Shown: piece by piece, positions 5,187 through 5,833 of the stretch
Layout of the letters: each line of letters starts with the position of its first letter
How positions within the stretch are numbered: position 1 is the stretch's first letter
Source: an uncultured Moraxella sp.
GTDB taxonomy: Bacteria > Pseudomonadota > Gammaproteobacteria > Pseudomonadales > Moraxellaceae
Length of the DNA stretch: 5,833 nucleotides
Direction of reading: 5' to 3'
NCBI GenBank assembly: GCA_937889485.1
Contig: CALAPG010000199.1
Coordinates: 1-5,833 of the forward strand
The notes under the pieces: model-generated
The model's input: only the letters and a program-made list of their open reading frames with translations
The model's database searches: none
Told to the model about the DNA's origin: nothing
Program-made: the position numbers and the translations under genes

Positions 5187-5833
5187 ATGTCATTGGCATT
5201 AATTATTGATGATGAAGCTGATCTGTGTCGTTTAATGCAAATGACGCTACAAAAAATGGGGATTGATAGCCTCGTGGCGTATGATTTTGCCACAGGTATA
5301 CGGCTATTACACGCGCATACATTTGACTTTTGCTTGACAGATTTACGCCTCCCAGATGGCTCTGGTCTAGATATTGTCAAACTCATCAATCAAGATTACC
5401 CATGCACGCCCGTTGCGGTAATTACGGCACACGGCAGCATGGATTTGGCGATTGACGCCTTAAAACTAGGCGCTTTTGATTTTGTCAACAAGCCACTTGA
5501 GCTTACCCGCCTTCGCCAATTGGTACAAAATGCACTAAAAGTTGCCAAAGAGGCACACAGCACCCAAAAACCTACCGCCATCGATGTATTTGCCAGCCGC
5601 TTGATTGGAAAATCACAGGTAATTGAGCGATTAAAAGCCACCATTCAGAAACTTGCTCGCAGCCAAGCGCCTGTTTTTTTATGGGGGGAATCAGGGACTG
5701 GCAAGGAGGTGGTTGCCAAACTTATCCATGACCTAAGTCCACGGGCAAACGCCAATTTTGTACCTGTTAACTGCGGTGCTATCCCGTCAGAACTCATGGA
5801 AAGTGAATTTTTTGGGCATAAAAAAGGCAGTTT
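5187..5833 (+). CDS. pilR: Type IV pilus two-component response regulator PilR (3' end cut by window)
   Basis: 215 codons are present before the window ends. Residues 1-118 are a receiver domain: acidic pocket D8-D9, phospho-acceptor D52 in LTDLRLPDGSGLD, T80 and K102. A short linker leads to the sigma-54 AAA+ domain from about 138. IQKLARSQAPVFLWGESGTG (153-172) carries the Walker A motif GESGTGKE (167-174). VNCGAIPSELMESEFFGHKK (194-213) follows and stops at GSF, just before the GAFTGA-type loop. The match to Pseudomonas PilR is close in both domains. PilR, phosphorylated by PilS, activates sigma-54 transcription of pilin and related genes. An in-frame TGA at 5154-5156 with no start codon between fixes ATG 5187; AAGGTG (5171-5176) is the ribosome site. 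PilS is not upstream, where rnz lies divergently. The C-terminal helix-turn-helix is outside the window. Confidence 0.93.
   Translation, partial: MSLALIIDDEADLCRLMQMTLQKMGIDSLVAYDFATGIRLLHAHTFDFCLTDLRLPDGSGLDIVKLINQDYPCTPVAVITAHGSMDLAIDALKLGAFDFVNKPLELTRLRQLVQNALKVAKEAHSTQKPTAIDVFASRLIGKSQVIERLKATIQKLARSQAPVFLWGESGTGKEVVAKLIHDLSPRANANFVPVNCGAIPSELMESEFFGHKKGS

Noticed and set aside
5114..5389. 91-codon minus-strand open frame over the pilR start
   Set aside because: It is antisense to the conserved receiver domain and shows no protein-like features.
5396..5644. 82-codon minus-strand open frame inside pilR
   Set aside because: It is a shadow of the PilR receiver and AAA+ coding sequence.

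Overview
The window is a piece of a gammaproteobacterial chromosome of moderate-to-low GC, most likely from the Moraxellaceae (Moraxella, in the M. osloensis/Psychrobacter/Acinetobacter neighbourhood). This rests on the three-gene form of the nicotinamide nucleotide transhydrogenase, a PilR-type regulator, an IscX homologue and the AT-rich intergenic style. The genus is inferred, because no search could be run. The genes are core, housekeeping ones, and I see no mobile element, CRISPR array, rRNA or tRNA.

Layout. Bases 1-50 are not biological: they match the end of an Illumina P5 adapter with an 8-base i5 index and the TruSeq read-1 primer site, left at a contig edge. True genome starts at 51 with the last 47 codons of a gene that looks like a phospholipase D/cardiolipin synthase family protein (+). 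It converges on iscX (-, 242-442), a small iron-sulfur assembly factor. A 203-base gap follows, holding two candidate iscX promoters and a strong intrinsic terminator that ends the next operon.

The operon pntAA-pntAB-pntB (-, 3557 down to 646) encodes the proton-translocating transhydrogenase, with the alpha subunit split into two polypeptides. pntAB and pntB overlap by one base. A 252-base AT-rich leader (3558-3809) carries a candidate promoter overlapped by an inverted repeat, a leader hairpin and a strong ribosome binding site. Upstream lies rnz (-, 3810-4868), the tRNA 3'-end nuclease RNase Z. A divergent 318-base gap then leads to pilR (+, from 5187), an NtrC-type sigma-54 activator of type IV pilus genes. 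It is cut by the window end just before its GAFTGA loop.

The genes do not form one pathway: they cover membrane-energised NADPH supply, Fe-S assembly, tRNA processing, lipid metabolism and pilus regulation. I found no convincing undescribed system. The points most worth a second look are the adapter contamination, the inverted repeat on the pnt promoter, the absence of pilS upstream of pilR, and two local sequence variations in transhydrogenase nucleotide-binding segments.
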